Positions 1-7,703 of a stretch of 31,278 bases of DNA are shown in pieces. The stretch spans positions 1-31,278 of the forward strand of contig CADAGG010000001.1 in the NCBI GenBank assembly GCA_902787415.1, read 5' to 3'. The translations under genes and the position numbers were made by a program. Source of the stretch: a methanogenic archaeon. GTDB lineage: Archaea > Thermoplasmatota > Thermoplasmata > Methanomassiliicoccales > Methanomethylophilaceae. The stretch's first letter is position 1; the number at the start of each line of letters is the position of its first letter. The notes beneath the pieces are model-generated. The model was not told where the DNA came from. It made no database searches and was given only the letters and a program-made list of their open reading frames with translations.

Positions 1-662
1 CAGGGGATGACGACCCTTCCTCCGCGGTCGATGACCTCGTCGATCTTGGCGATGAAGGCGTTGATGGTGTCCTCCTTCGGGGGGTGGTTCCTTCCGCCGT
101 AGGTTCCCTCGATGAAGAGGTTCCTGCAGTCCCTGGGTCTGGCTCCGAGGACGAGCTTCTGGTCCTCGGTGTGGATGTCACCGGAGTAGATGGTGCTGCC
201 CTCGCCCTGGAACTCGAACATGGTGGCTCCGGGGACGTGTCCGGCTGAGCGGAAGGTGACGTCGATGTTCCCGAGCTCGATGGTGTCGTCGAAGGTGAGG
301 GGGACGACGTGCTTCATGGTGGTCTCGATGTCCTTCTGCGTGTAGGGCTGGGGGTAACCCTCGGCCTTGGCGATCTTGAGGCTGTCGTACATCATCAGCT
401 CCGCGATCTCGGCGGTCAGGGGGGTGGTGAACAGCTCGCAGTTCTGCTTTCCGCACACTGCGGGGATCATTCCGCAGTGGTCGAGGTGGCTGTGGGTGAG
501 GAAGACGTGGTCGATCTTGCCGGGGATGGGGAGCGGGTACTCCGGAGGCTTGGTGGGACTGATTCCGTACTCCACCAGCATGGTTTTCCCGTCGACCTCC
601 ATCGTCATGGCCATACGTCCTACGATGTCGGCCCCTCCGAGGAAGTTGCATTTCATTTTCAT
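1..662 (-). CDS. beta-CASP metallo-beta-lactamase ribonuclease, aCPSF2-like (partial, C-terminus outside window)
   Basis: The minus-strand frame is open from an ATG at 662-660 to the window edge, giving about 220 N-terminal residues. It shows the metallo-beta-lactamase signature HSHLDHCG (residues 57-64), a later zinc-ligand His in AGHVPGA (His142) and the bridging Asp in YSGDIH (Asp162). Proteins of this type with a C-terminal beta-CASP domain are archaeal CPSF/RNase J-like RNA endo/exonucleases acting in RNA 3'-end processing and decay. No N-terminal KH domains precede the MBL core, so it resembles the short aCPSF2/RNase J group rather than KH-bearing aCPSF1. The start at 662 is preferred over the ATG at 656 because an AAGGAG lies about 10 nt upstream. 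The beta-CASP domain itself falls outside the window, so the exact subfamily is an inference. Confidence 0.85.
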   Translation of the reverse strand, partial: MKMKCNFLGGADIVGRMAMTMEVDGKTMLVEYGISPTKPPEYPLPIPGKIDHVFLTHSHLDHCGMIPAVCGKQNCELFTTPLTAEIAELMMYDSLKIAKAEGYPQPYTQKDIETTMKHVVPLTFDDTIELGNIDVTFRSAGHVPGATMFEFQGEGSTIYSGDIHTEDQKLVLGARPRDCRNLFIEGTYGGRNHPPKEDTINAFIAKIDEVIDRGGRVVIP

Positions 663-780
663 GGGTTTTTATCTCCTTGTGTCTGTGATTTTGCCTTTCG
701 GCGTGAATGGAGAGTGGCTCTCCGAGACTGTGAAAGCATCGGCATTTGCCGTGCGTGAATATCCCACCTAATCGCTCTCC

Positions 781-790
781 CTATATTACC
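781..790 (-). promoter_or_regulatory. candidate TATA box for the beta-CASP RNase gene
   Basis: Read on the minus strand this is GGTAATATAG, the only AT-rich TATA-like element upstream of the gene. A start of transcription about 27 bp downstream would give a 5' leader of roughly 95 nt. That leader holds a perfect 6-bp hairpin (709-723, three-base loop) and the AAGGAG ribosome site. Confidence 0.4.
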
Positions 791-935
791 TTATGCGCGC
801 GGGAAAGGTCCGCAGGCGTGCGGGAGAGCGGACGCGCGCGGACTTGGAAAGCGTATGAGCCAGCATGGTAAAACCCACATATTATGACATCCGCGGCGGA
901 CGTGACAAGTGCCAGACAGGATTATATCAAAATCG

Positions 936-976
936 GCGATTTTTGGCCTTTCTAAGACCCAGACGCGATTTTTGGC
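936..976 (+). repeat. 12-bp direct repeat GCGATTTTTGGC, two copies
   Basis: GCGATTTTTGGC occurs at 936-947 and again at 965-976, 29 bp apart from start to start. The second copy runs into TGGCAC, the reverse complement of the GTGCCA at 909-914. The position just upstream of the TATA box at 1007 fits a regulator site, but nothing in the window identifies the regulator. Confidence 0.5.
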
Positions 977-1006
977 ACATCTCCGATTCCCCGTTAAGGC
1001 TCAACC

Positions 1007-1014
1007 TATTATAT
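1007..1014 (+). promoter_or_regulatory. TATA box of the membrane/repeat protein gene
   Basis: TATTATAT is centred about 26 bp upstream of the ATG at 1036, the usual archaeal TATA-to-start distance. This predicts a transcript beginning at or next to the ATG (leaderless) and supports 1036 as the translation start over the upstream in-frame ATG at 865. Confidence 0.6.
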
Positions 1015-1035
1015 CGGGAAAGCAATACGAACAGC

Positions 1036-1622
1036 ATGAACGGTTGGGCAAAATGTGCCGGCATACTTTCCATCATTGCGGGCATAGTATTCTTCATCGC
1101 GATAGGCCTCGCCCTTTCCGACGGTTTAACCCTCGAGGAAGGCGTCAGGCTGAGCGCATTCTTAGCAAACGACAAGTTCGATCAGATCGCCATCTTCGCC
1201 GGTCTGATCCTCCTGGCGGCCGCTGTTACGGCCGTCGCAGCAGGCGTATCCTCCAAGAAAGGATCCGTCTCCATCGCCGGAGTCTCCTTCGGAGTCTTCG
1301 CACTCATCATTCTGGTCACCGTCCTCAAGAACGTCACCGGAATCACCGAGAGGAGCATCGAGTACGACTACCTCGGAGCATTCTTCTTCCTCGCCTTCGC
1401 AGTCCTCGTCATGGGCTTCGAGAAGAGGAGGTACGCACTCCCCGTCATCGCAGTCGCCCTCGCCGTCGTCCTCTACCTTCTCTATCTCATCGCACTCCTC
1501 GGAGGAATGGTCACCGTCTTCATCGGAATCATCCTCCTCATCCTCGCCGGTGTGACCGTCGCAGTTCCTGTCAAGCTCACCGCCGAGGAGATCGAGGCAG
1601 CCGCAGCCAAGCAGGCTAGGGT
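1036..1622 (+). CDS. six-TM membrane domain, N-terminal part of a frameshifted repeat protein
   Basis: From the ATG at 1036 this frame encodes about 195 residues with six predicted hydrophobic segments: roughly residues 6-24, 48-70, 76-100, 115-135, 140-160 and 160-182. They are followed by a charged Glu/Ala stretch that should enter the soluble part. Near 1620 the sense moves to another frame: the current frame continues to a stop at 1998 but reads as Arg/Pro/Ser-rich shadow sequence, while the next frame continues as GWKVTVAKVG, matching the repeat units downstream. One extra G in the GGG run at 1619-1621 would join the two parts. I do not recognise the family. The N-terminal half probably anchors the repeats to the membrane. 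Start choice rests on the TATA box at 1007-1014. Confidence 0.65.
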
Positions 1623-2440
1623 TGGAAGGTCACCGTCGCCAAGGTCGGTGAGGACAAGGCCAACGACATGTCCGACGAGGAGATCATGGCAGTCATCCGC
1701 GAGGAGGACGAGGACCTCTACAACAAGATCGCCGAGGCCACCGGACTCTCCGCAGCATACACTCACACCGCCGTCCCCCACGAGGAGGCAGAGCACGGAA
1801 AGACCGAGGCAGCCGAGTCCAAGGAGGGCGAGGCAGCCAAGGACAGCGAGCTCGACAAGCTCCTCGAGCAGGGCTGGAACGTCGCCACCGCCAAGGTCGG
1901 CGACAAGGCCGAGGACATGTCCGACGAGGAGATCATGGCCGTCATCCGCGAGGAGGACGAGGACCTCTACAACAAGATCTCCGAGGCCACCGGACTGAAG
2001 GCCGCAGAGACCGAGGCCGACAAGGAAGCCGCAGCCAAGGAAGCCGCAGCCAAGGCAGCCGCCGAGAAGGAGGCAGCCGAGAAGGCAGCAGCAGCCAAGG
2101 AGGCAGAGGAGAAAGCCGCCGCAGAGGAGAAGGCCAAGGCAGACGCAGAGGCCGCAGCCAAGGCAGCCGCCGAGAAGGAGGCAGCAGAGAAGGCAGCAGC
2201 CGCAGCAGCAGCCACCGCCGTAGCAGCCGCAGCCGTTGCAGCATCCGAGGACAAGAAGGACGAACCCGCAGAGGAGCAGAGCGAACTCGACAGGCTCCTC
2301 GAGCAGGGATGGAACGTCACCGTCGCGGAAGTCGGCGAGGACAGGGCCGAAGAGATGTCCGACTACGAGATCATGGCCGTCATCAGCGTCGCCGATCCCC
2401 CGCTCTACGAGAAGCTCTCCGCTCTCACCGGAATCGTCGT
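1620..2440 (+). repeat. three in-frame domain repeats
   Basis: The cores begin at about 1620, 1872 and 2307. Units one and two are almost identical in DNA as well as protein: 1668-1730 and 1917-1979 differ at a single third-codon position over 63 bp. Unit one lacks the LD(K/R)LLEQ lead-in that precedes GW in units two and three, and it sits exactly at the frameshift, which suggests deletion or recombination between repeats. Unit three is more diverged. Confidence 0.75.
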
Positions 2441-2825
2441 CAGCACCGGCGAGGAGCCCGAGGGCGAGATGTCCGGAGACGAGGACTTCGACGACGATGA
2501 CTTCGAGCTCGAGCCCGACACCCCCGCAGCACTCCTCAGGAGGGCATGCTGGAACAAGGGTCTCCGCTGCAGGAAGAACTACGGTCCCTACTTCATCCCC
2601 GTCGCTTTCGTCAAGAGCAAGGTCGCCGTCTACATCGACGCAGGCGCACCCGACCACAGCAACGACGAGATCCTCGCCAAGAAGGGCTGGATCGTTCTCC
2701 ACTTCGACGAGTCGAAGGTCACCGACGGTGCCGAGGAGGCACAGGTCGTCTACGACGCTGTTAAGGAGAACATGCGCGCCATGAAGAAGGCCAAGTCCAA
2801 GTCCAAGGCCAAGAAGAAGCGCTGA
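1620..2825 (+). CDS. soluble repeat region with Ala-Lys-Glu linker and degenerate nuclease-fold C-terminus (continuation after frameshift)
   Basis: This frame is coding from GGT at 1620; the first ATG, at 1668, lies in the middle of a repeat unit, so 1668 is unlikely to be a native start. Three units of about 45 residues share a GW..(A)xVG..(A)(E/N)(D/E)MSD(E/Y)EIMAVI core (cores at 1620, 1872 and 2307). Units two and three are separated by about 95 residues very rich in Ala, Lys and Glu, likely a long helix. From about 2518 to 2780 follows a domain with GLRCRKNYGPY, a strand-like segment ending in VYIDAG, then KKGWIVLHFD. That order resembles the Vsr/DUF559 endonuclease fold, but the usual Asp and Glu metal ligands appear replaced. 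A Lys-rich tail ends the protein. Function unknown; the membrane domain upstream is probably part of the same protein. Confidence 0.7.
   Translation, partial: GWKVTVAKVGEDKANDMSDEEIMAVIREEDEDLYNKIAEATGLSAAYTHTAVPHEEAEHGKTEAAESKEGEAAKDSELDKLLEQGWNVATAKVGDKAEDMSDEEIMAVIREEDEDLYNKISEATGLKAAETEADKEAAAKEAAAKAAAEKEAAEKAAAAKEAEEKAAAEEKAKADAEAAAKAAAEKEAAEKAAAAAAATAVAAAAVAASEDKKDEPAEEQSELDRLLEQGWNVTVAEVGEDRAEEMSDYEIMAVISVADPPLYEKLSALTGIVVSTGEEPEGEMSGDEDFDDDDFELEPDTPAALLRRACWNKGLRCRKNYGPYFIPVAFVKSKVAVYIDAGAPDHSNDEILAKKGWIVLHFDESKVTDGAEEAQVVYDAVKENMRAMKKAKSKSKAKKKR
2043..2200 (+). repeat. 50-bp direct repeat inside the Ala-Lys-Glu linker
   Basis: 2043-2092 and 2151-2200 match at 49 of 50 positions and are offset by 108 bp (36 codons), so they keep frame. 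They encode an Ala/Lys/Glu heptad-like stretch. Length change by slippage or recombination would leave the reading frame intact. Confidence 0.8.
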
Positions 2826-2830
2826 TCACC

Positions 2831-2850
2831 GGAGGGGGTCCGCCCCCTCC
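2831..2850 (+). terminator. GC-rich hairpin after the repeat protein gene
   Basis: GGAGGGGG (2831-2838) and CCCCCTCC (2843-2850) form a perfect 8-bp stem with a four-base loop, starting 5 bp after the stop codon. Only a mixed C/T tract follows, so termination is inferred from position. Confidence 0.5.
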
Positions 2851-2875
2851 CAAACCACTTCCTTTTCACGCAATA

Positions 2876-2886
2876 GTGCCAGACAG
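2876..2886 (+). repeat. GTGCCAGACAG intergenic element, copy 2
   Basis: This 11-mer is identical to the one at 909-919, and shorter forms occur in two further intergenic gaps (14091-14098 and 19243-19252, both on the minus strand). It overlaps the start of the hairpin at 2885-2905. Confidence 0.5.
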
Positions 2887-2905
2887 TACGTTGCGGTACT
2901 TTTTT
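2885..2905 (+). terminator. hairpin plus T6 terminator
   Basis: AGTAC (2885-2889) pairs with GTACT (2896-2900) across a six-base loop, and the stem runs into six T residues (2900-2905). It lies about 60 bp after the stop codon of the repeat protein and upstream of the TFS promoter. The U-tract fits archaeal termination; the stem is short. Confidence 0.5.
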
Positions 2906-3051
2906 CGTCAATTCGTGCAGACCCTGCCGAGTTTCCTCCGCCGGACCGCCGGATGAACGTCGTTAAGAGGCGTTTTTCCCGTCTTCAAAAACCGTTCGTG
3001 CGGTTTGCAGCTGTATCCGACAATTTACAGTCTTTCAATCCAAAAAAATTC

Positions 3052-3059
3052 TAAATATA
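3052..3059 (+). promoter_or_regulatory. TATA box of the TFS-PCNA-transketolase operon
   Basis: TAAATATA lies in an A-rich stretch. Transcription about 27 bp downstream (near 3082) gives a leader of about 20 nt that carries an AAGAGG ribosome site before the TTG start at 3103. Confidence 0.55.
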
Positions 3060-3102
3060 GATAGGGTTTGTCCGACAACCAATAAACAAGAGGCTGATTG
3101 AA

Positions 3103-3432
3103 TTGTTTTGCCCAGAATGCGGATCTATGATGTTCCCCTCCAACGGTATGTACGTCTGCAGGGGAACCGTTAAGGACAAGGTGACCGGAGAAGAGAGGCC
3201 TTGCGACTGCACCAGGCCCATCGGAGGTGCCACCATCGTCAAGACCAGCTCCCAGGAGAAGGAGATCGGAATCCTCTCCGACGACGCCACCCTCCCGAAG
3301 ACCAACATCCTTTGCCCCAAGTGCGGACACACAGAAGCGTACTACGTCATCAGGCAGACCCGCGCCGCGGATGAGCCTGAGACCGTGTTCTACCGCTGCT
3401 GCAAGTGCAACCACAACTGGAGAGTCAACTGA
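3103..3432 (+). CDS. tfs: transcription factor S (TFIIS-like RNA cleavage factor)
   Basis: This 109-residue protein is the size of archaeal TFS. It has an N-terminal zinc ribbon (Cys3, Cys6, Cys19 and a Cys at 34 or 36) like the RpoM/RPB9 type, and a C-terminal zinc ribbon with Cys71, Cys74, Cys99 and Cys102. Between the C-terminal Cys pairs sits TRAADEPET, whose Asp90-Glu91 pair is the acidic tip that enters the RNA polymerase pore and triggers cleavage of backtracked RNA. Translation starts at TTG: GAGG lies 9 nt upstream and the protein begins directly with the first zinc ribbon. It is the first gene of a same-strand run leading into PCNA, 14 bp downstream. An active factor is expected because both acidic residues are present. 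Confidence 0.93.
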   Translation: MFCPECGSMMFPSNGMYVCRGTVKDKVTGEERPCDCTRPIGGATIVKTSSQEKEIGILSDDATLPKTNILCPKCGHTEAYYVIRQTRAADEPETVFYRCCKCNHNWRVN

Positions 3433-3446
3433 AGCAGGTGGTCCAG

Positions 3447-4184
3447 ATGTTCAAAGCAGAACTCAAGGCAGACACCCTCAAGGGTCTGGTCTACATCATC
3501 TCCACCCTGGTCGACGAGACCAAGGTCGCCATCAATGCCGACACCATCAGCATGAAGGCCATGGACCCCGCCCACGTCGCCATGATGGAGATCGTCGTCG
3601 ACAAGGACGCCTTCATCAGCTACGAGGCCGACGAGACCGAGATCGGACTCGACCTCGACAAGATCAAGACCGTGCTGAAGCTCGCCGGCCCCAACGACAC
3701 CATCCGCATGGAGCACGACCCCGACCAGGGACGCCTCACCATCACCATCGGCAACATCGTCAGGCGCATGAGCGTCGTCGACACCAGCGGAATGAACGAC
3801 CCCAAGGTCCCCCAGATGGAACTCCCCGTCAGCGTCAAGATCCCCATCGATCAGCTTCAGAAGGGAATCCGCGCAGCCGAGTCCATCTCCGACCACATCA
3901 AACTCATGGCCGATCCCAACGGATTCGAGCTCTCCTGCGAGGGCGACATGGACTACGCCAGCCTCAGGGTCCCTGTCTCCGATCTCGAGAGCATCGTCGC
4001 GGACGCCCCCGTCACCAGCCTCTACCCCCTCGACTACTTCTCCAACATCGTCAAGGTGATCCCGGCCGGTACCGTAGTAGACATCCAGCTTGACAACGAC
4101 TACCCCGTCAAGTTCCTCTTCAACCTGGCGGAGGGCCACGCCCGCGTGGTGTACTTCCTGGCACCCAGGATCGAGAACGAGTGA
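3447..4184 (+). CDS. pcn: DNA polymerase sliding clamp PCNA
   Basis: A 245-residue protein of normal archaeal PCNA length. It opens with MFKAELKADTLKGLV, the usual first strand and helix. It continues with the central DPAHVAM motif that contributes to the partner-binding pocket and ends with FNLAEGHARVVYFLAPRIENE-type strands, of which the LAPR(I/V)E ending is typical. It forms a trimeric ring that tethers DNA polymerases, FEN1, ligase and other PIP-box proteins to DNA. The ATG at 3447 is chosen over the in-frame upstream ATG at 3405, which would extend into the TFS gene; an AGGTGG lies just before it. The stop codon lies at 4182-4184, just before the transketolase start, suggesting co-translation. 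Confidence 0.95.
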   Translation: MFKAELKADTLKGLVYIISTLVDETKVAINADTISMKAMDPAHVAMMEIVVDKDAFISYEADETEIGLDLDKIKTVLKLAGPNDTIRMEHDPDQGRLTITIGNIVRRMSVVDTSGMNDPKVPQMELPVSVKIPIDQLQKGIRAAESISDHIKLMADPNGFELSCEGDMDYASLRVPVSDLESIVADAPVTSLYPLDYFSNIVKVIPAGTVVDIQLDNDYPVKFLFNLAEGHARVVYFLAPRIENE

Positions 4185-4189
4185 GGAAG

Positions 4190-5023
4190 ATGGCAGAACA
4201 GCTCAACGTGGACGAGATTCAGAACATCGCCAACAAGATGAGGCTGGACGTCATCGAGATGACCACCGCGGCCGGCTCCGGACATCCCGGAGGATCGCTC
4301 TCGGCAGCCGACGCGGTCGCAGCCCTCTACTTCCGCATCATGAACATCGACCCCGCCGATCCCTACAAGGACGACAGGGACAGGTTCGTCCTCTCCAAGG
4401 GACACGCGGCCCCCATCCTCTACGCGGCGCTCGCCGAGAGGGGTTACTTCCCCACCGACGAGCTCAAGACCCTCAGGAAGATCGGCTCCAGGCTCCAGGG
4501 GCACCCCGCCTATCACGACGTGCCCGGAGTGGAGGTCACCACCGGCTCCCTCGGACAGGGTCTCAGCATGGCCTGCGGAATCGCCCTGGCCGGCAAGATG
4601 GACGGTAAGAGCTACCGCACCTACTGCCTGCTCGGCGACGGAGAGCTCCAGGAGGGTCAGAACTGGGAGGCGGCCATGTTCGCCCACGCCTACGGACTCT
4701 CCAACCTCACCGCGCTGGTCGACCGCAACAGGCTCCAGATCTCCGGCAACACCGAGGAGGTCATGGGCCTCGACCCGCTCCCCGAGAAGTTCAAGGCGTT
4801 CGGATGGAACGTGGAGATCATCGACGGACACAACATCCGCATGATCATCGACGCCTGCGGCAAGGCCGCCAGGTCCAAGAAGAACCCCACTGTCATCATC
4901 CTCAACACCGTCAAGGGAAAGGGAGTCTCCTTCATGGAGAACAACGTGGGATTCCACGGAAAGGCCTGCAACCCCGAGGAGTATGCCAAGGCCGTCGCCG
5001 AACTCAAGGCGGTGATCAGATGA
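4190..5023 (+). CDS. transketolase, N-terminal (thiamine diphosphate-binding) subunit
   Basis: The 277-residue product matches the N-terminal half of transketolase, made as a separate subunit in many archaea. It has GHPGGSLS (31-38), SKGHA (69-73) and the ThDP/Mg2+ motif from GDGELQEG (149-156) to Asn180. With the C-half encoded next door it transfers two-carbon ketol units between sugar phosphates in the non-oxidative pentose phosphate pathway, here most likely to make ribose 5-phosphate and erythrose 4-phosphate. The ATG at 4190 has a GAGG close upstream; a GTG at 4181 is in frame and overlaps the PCNA stop, so a start three codons earlier is possible. The stop overlaps the next start as ATGA at 5020-5023. 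Confidence 0.93.
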   Translation: MAEQLNVDEIQNIANKMRLDVIEMTTAAGSGHPGGSLSAADAVAALYFRIMNIDPADPYKDDRDRFVLSKGHAAPILYAALAERGYFPTDELKTLRKIGSRLQGHPAYHDVPGVEVTTGSLGQGLSMACGIALAGKMDGKSYRTYCLLGDGELQEGQNWEAAMFAHAYGLSNLTALVDRNRLQISGNTEEVMGLDPLPEKFKAFGWNVEIIDGHNIRMIIDACGKAARSKKNPTVIILNTVKGKGVSFMENNVGFHGKACNPEEYAKAVAELKAVIR

Positions 5024-6537
5024 GCGGAGAGAAACTCGCACAGCGTTCCTATTACGGAAAGGCCCTCGCCAAGCTCGCCGAGACCCACCCCGACGTGGTC
5101 GTCTTCGACGCCGACCTGGCAGGATCCACCAAGACCTCCAGCTTCCAGTCCGCCGCACCCGAGAGGTTCGTGCAGACCGGAATCGCGGAATCCAACATGA
5201 TCGGAGTCGCCGCCGGCATGGCAGCCTCCGGCAAGGTAGCCTTCGCATCCACCTTCGGTGTGTTCGCCAGCGGAAGGTGCTGGGAGCAGATCAGGATGGC
5301 CGTGGCCTACCCCTGCCTCAACGTCAAGATCGTGGCCACCCACTGCGGACTGTCCGTCGGACCCGACGGGGCCACCCACCAGGCACTGGAGGACATCGCC
5401 ATCATGCGCGCCCTCCCCAACATGACCGTCGTGGTGCCCTGCGACGCCCACGAGGCATACGCAGCCACCCTCGCACTGGCCGACCACCAGGGCCCCGCCT
5501 ACATGAGGATGGGCCGTTCCGAGTTCCCCGTCATCAAAGAGGCGGGATGCGGATTCACCATCGGCAAGGCCGACACCGTCAGGGAGGGAAAGGACGTATC
5601 CATCATCGCCTGCGGACAGATGGTGCAGACCAGCCTCGAGGCCGCCGCCCTGCTCGAGAAGGAGGGCATCAGCGCCGAGGTCATCAACATGGCCACCATC
5701 AAGCCCCTGGACGAGGACGCGATCGTCAGGACCGCCTCCAAGACCGGAGCCGTCGTCACCGCCGAGGAGCACAGCATCATCGGAGGACTGGGTTCCGCCG
5801 TCGCCGAGTGCCTGGCTGAGAAGCTGCCCACCCCCATGGGAAGGGTAGGAACCAAGGACACCTTCGGCGAGTCTGGAGAGGACATGAGGATATTCATCGA
5901 CACCGCAAACCTGGAACAGATCAAGAGGATCGACAGCTGGGGAATCCTGGACGGAGTTACCACCAACCCCAGCCTCGTCGCCAAAGAGGGCACCGACACC
6001 CCCACCCGCGTGGCTGAGATCGCCAAGATCCTCGGAGACCGTCCCGTCTCCGCAGAGGTCATGGCACTGGACGCCGAGGGAATGATCGAGGAGGGCCGCA
6101 GGCTCGCCGCCATCGCACCCAACGTCAACGTCAAGCTGCCCATGTGCGAGGCCACCCTCAAAGCGACCAAGGTCCTCAACGAGGAGGGCATCGACGTCAA
6201 CGTCACCCTCATCTTCTCCCCTCTCCAGGCACTCCTCGCCGCCAAGGCCGGAGCAGCCTACGTCTCCCCCTTCATCGGAAGGCTCGACGACATCGGAGAC
6301 CGCGGAAACGACATGCTGGCCGAGACCGTGCAGATCCTGAAGAACTACGGAATGGGCACCCAGGTCATCGCCGCCAGCATCAGGAACCCCATGCACGTCC
6401 TCGACGCTGCCGAGATGGGCTGCGACATCGCCACCATCCCCTTCAACGTGCTCGACCTCATGCTCAAGCACCCGAAGACCGATGAGGGTATCGCCAAGTT
6501 CAAGGCAGACTACGAGAAGGTCAACGGTTCTCAGTAA
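5020..6537 (+). CDS. fused transketolase C-terminal subunit / transaldolase
   Basis: One uninterrupted 505-residue frame. Residues 1 to about 287 are the transketolase C-half: GIAESNM with the catalytic Glu57, [15 protein letters not shown], and a C-terminal swivel domain up to DTFGESGE. The usual last ~20 residues (the DELL..YGL helix) are missing. From Met289 (ATG at 5884) a complete transaldolase of the small FSA/TalC type follows: IDTANL with Asp294, TTNPS (314-318), the Schiff-base Lys372 in NVKLPM, and [12 protein letters not shown]. No stop codon or frame change lies between them. Both enzymes act in the non-oxidative pentose phosphate pathway, so a fusion is metabolically sensible. 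It could also be a recent loss of an intergenic stop, with internal initiation at 5884 still possible. It ends in TAA. Confidence 0.9.
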   Translation: MSGEKLAQRSYYGKALAKLAETHPDVVVFDADLAGSTKTSSFQSAAPERFVQTGIAESNMIGVAAGMAASGKVAFASTFGVFASGRCWEQIRMAVAYPCLNVKIVATHCGLSVGPDGATHQALEDIAIMRALPNMTVVVPCDAHEAYAATLALADHQGPAYMRMGRSEFPVIKEAGCGFTIGKADTVREGKDVSIIACGQMVQTSLEAAALLEKEGISAEVINMATIKPLDEDAIVRTASKTGAVVTAEEHSIIGGLGSAVAECLAEKLPTPMGRVGTKDTFGESGEDMRIFIDTANLEQIKRIDSWGILDGVTTNPSLVAKEGTDTPTRVAEIAKILGDRPVSAEVMALDAEGMIEEGRRLAAIAPNVNVKLPMCEATLKATKVLNEEGIDVNVTLIFSPLQALLAAKAGAAYVSPFIGRLDDIGDRGNDMLAETVQILKNYGMGTQVIAASIRNPMHVLDAAEMGCDIATIPFNVLDLMLKHPKTDEGIAKFKADYEKVNGSQ

Positions 6538-6551
6538 ACACGTGATAACCC

Positions 6552-7703
6552 ATGCCGGATGTGACGATTGTAGGAGGAGGACCCGCGGGGGCATTCACCG
6601 CCAGACTTCTCGCATCATCCGGCAGGGACGTCACACTTCTCGAAGAGCATCACAACGCGGGAGAGCCCGTCCACTGCGCCGGGGTCATCTCTCCCTCGCT
6701 GCTCGAAACCTACGGTGTCAGGCCCAAACTTCTCGGCACCGTGACTTCCGCGGATGTCGTCCTGCCCGACGGCTCCGCCATCCACACCTCCAAGAGGATG
6801 CCCTACGCGCTCATCATCGACCGCATGGACTTCGACCAGAAGCTGGTCGACCGCGCGGTGACCGCCGGCACCACCGTCAAGTACGGGGTCCACTACAAGG
6901 CGCACGACATCTCCGATAAGGGGGTCACCGTGGACACCAACGTCGGGCAGTTCCGCTCCGACATCCTGGTGGGGGCCGACGGACAGAACTCCGTCATCGC
7001 GGCCTCCCTCGGGAACAACCAGGTGAAGTACTACCTCCGCGGCATACAGGTCGATCTGAAATACCGTTCCGAAGAGGAGGAGAAGATGATCCTCCGCCTC
7101 GGCAACGATATCGCCCCCGGCTTCTTCTCGTGGCAGCTCCCCCTCGGGGACACCACCCGTTTCGGCTTGGCCGTGGCCGCCCAGTACGGCACCCCCAAGC
7201 AGTACCTCGACAGACTCTTGGACAATCTGGGACTAGCGGGAAAGGAGCGTCTCAAGACCTATACCGGGAAGATCCCCATGGGCGGCAGGCGCACCACCTA
7301 TTCCGACCGCCTGCTCCTCATCGGCGACGCCGCGGGACAGATCAAACCCGTCTCCGGAGGAGGCCTGTACCCCATCTCCCTGGCCGCACCCGCGCTCAAG
7401 GAGGCGGTGGACCGCGCCTTCAGCACCAGGACATTCAACGGCACCGTGCTCTCCACCTACGAGCGCTCCTGGAGGCGTGCCATGGGCAAATCGCTCTCAC
7501 GCGGGAACTGGCTCCGCGAATACTACGACCGTCTGGACGACGACGCGCTCAACGAGTTCGGACATCTTTTCTCCAGGCCGGACATCGTCGAGGTCCTCAA
7601 TGACATCGACATCGACGATCCCGGAACCGTCATCAAACCGATCCTCAGGAAGAAGGGCGTCAAGTCCGCCGTTCTCAAGGCCTACCTGAGGGCTAGGAAA
7701 TGA
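6552..7703 (+). CDS. geranylgeranyl reductase family flavoprotein (archaeal lipid saturation)
   Basis: The 383-residue product starts with a Rossmann FAD-binding site, VGGGPAG (residues 7-13), followed by a Glu at the end of the second strand (LLEE). It has HCAGVISP, which is typical of digeranylgeranylglycerophospholipid reductases, and the second FAD motif GDAAGQIKPVSGGG (about 258-271). The FSWQLPLGD segment corresponds to the substrate-side PxxYxWxFP region of the family. Enzymes of this family hydrogenate the isoprenoid chains of archaeal membrane lipids; related members act on other prenyl substrates, so the exact substrate is inferred. The gene starts 14 bp after the transaldolase stop and overlaps the next gene as ATGA, so it is part of the same operon. 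Confidence 0.88.
   Translation: MPDVTIVGGGPAGAFTARLLASSGRDVTLLEEHHNAGEPVHCAGVISPSLLETYGVRPKLLGTVTSADVVLPDGSAIHTSKRMPYALIIDRMDFDQKLVDRAVTAGTTVKYGVHYKAHDISDKGVTVDTNVGQFRSDILVGADGQNSVIAASLGNNQVKYYLRGIQVDLKYRSEEEEKMILRLGNDIAPGFFSWQLPLGDTTRFGLAVAAQYGTPKQYLDRLLDNLGLAGKERLKTYTGKIPMGGRRTTYSDRLLLIGDAAGQIKPVSGGGLYPISLAAPALKEAVDRAFSTRTFNGTVLSTYERSWRRAMGKSLSRGNWLREYYDRLDDDALNEFGHLFSRPDIVEVLNDIDIDDPGTVIKPILRKKGVKSAVLKAYLRARK

Larger units (their letters stand above)
663..1035. other. divergent intergenic region with repeated TTTTTGGC/GTGCCA elements
   Basis: This 373-bp stretch separates divergent genes and has no convincing coding frame; the open frame running through it is simply upstream of the ATG at 1036. 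It contains the minus-strand promoter near 781-790, a GC-rich block at about 793-842, a GTGCCAGACAG element at 909-919, two copies of GCGATTTTTGGC at 936-947 and 965-976, and the plus-strand TATA box at 1007-1014. GTGCCA (909-914) and TGGCAC (973-978) form an inverted pair that could be an operator or a terminator-like remnant. Confidence 0.6.

Noticed and set aside
1617..1619. TAG directly before the first repeat, read as a possible pyrrolysine codon
   Set aside because: The frame upstream of this TAG is shadow sequence of the membrane domain, so read-through would join nonsense to the repeats. A one-base frameshift explains the region better.
1612..1626. Programmed -1 ribosomal frameshift
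   Set aside because: The bases do not form an X-XXY-YYZ slippery site, and I see no clear stimulatory hairpin just downstream.
3405..3446. Upstream ATG start for PCNA
   Set aside because: It lies inside the TFS gene, and archaeal PCNA normally begins at the MFKAE position.
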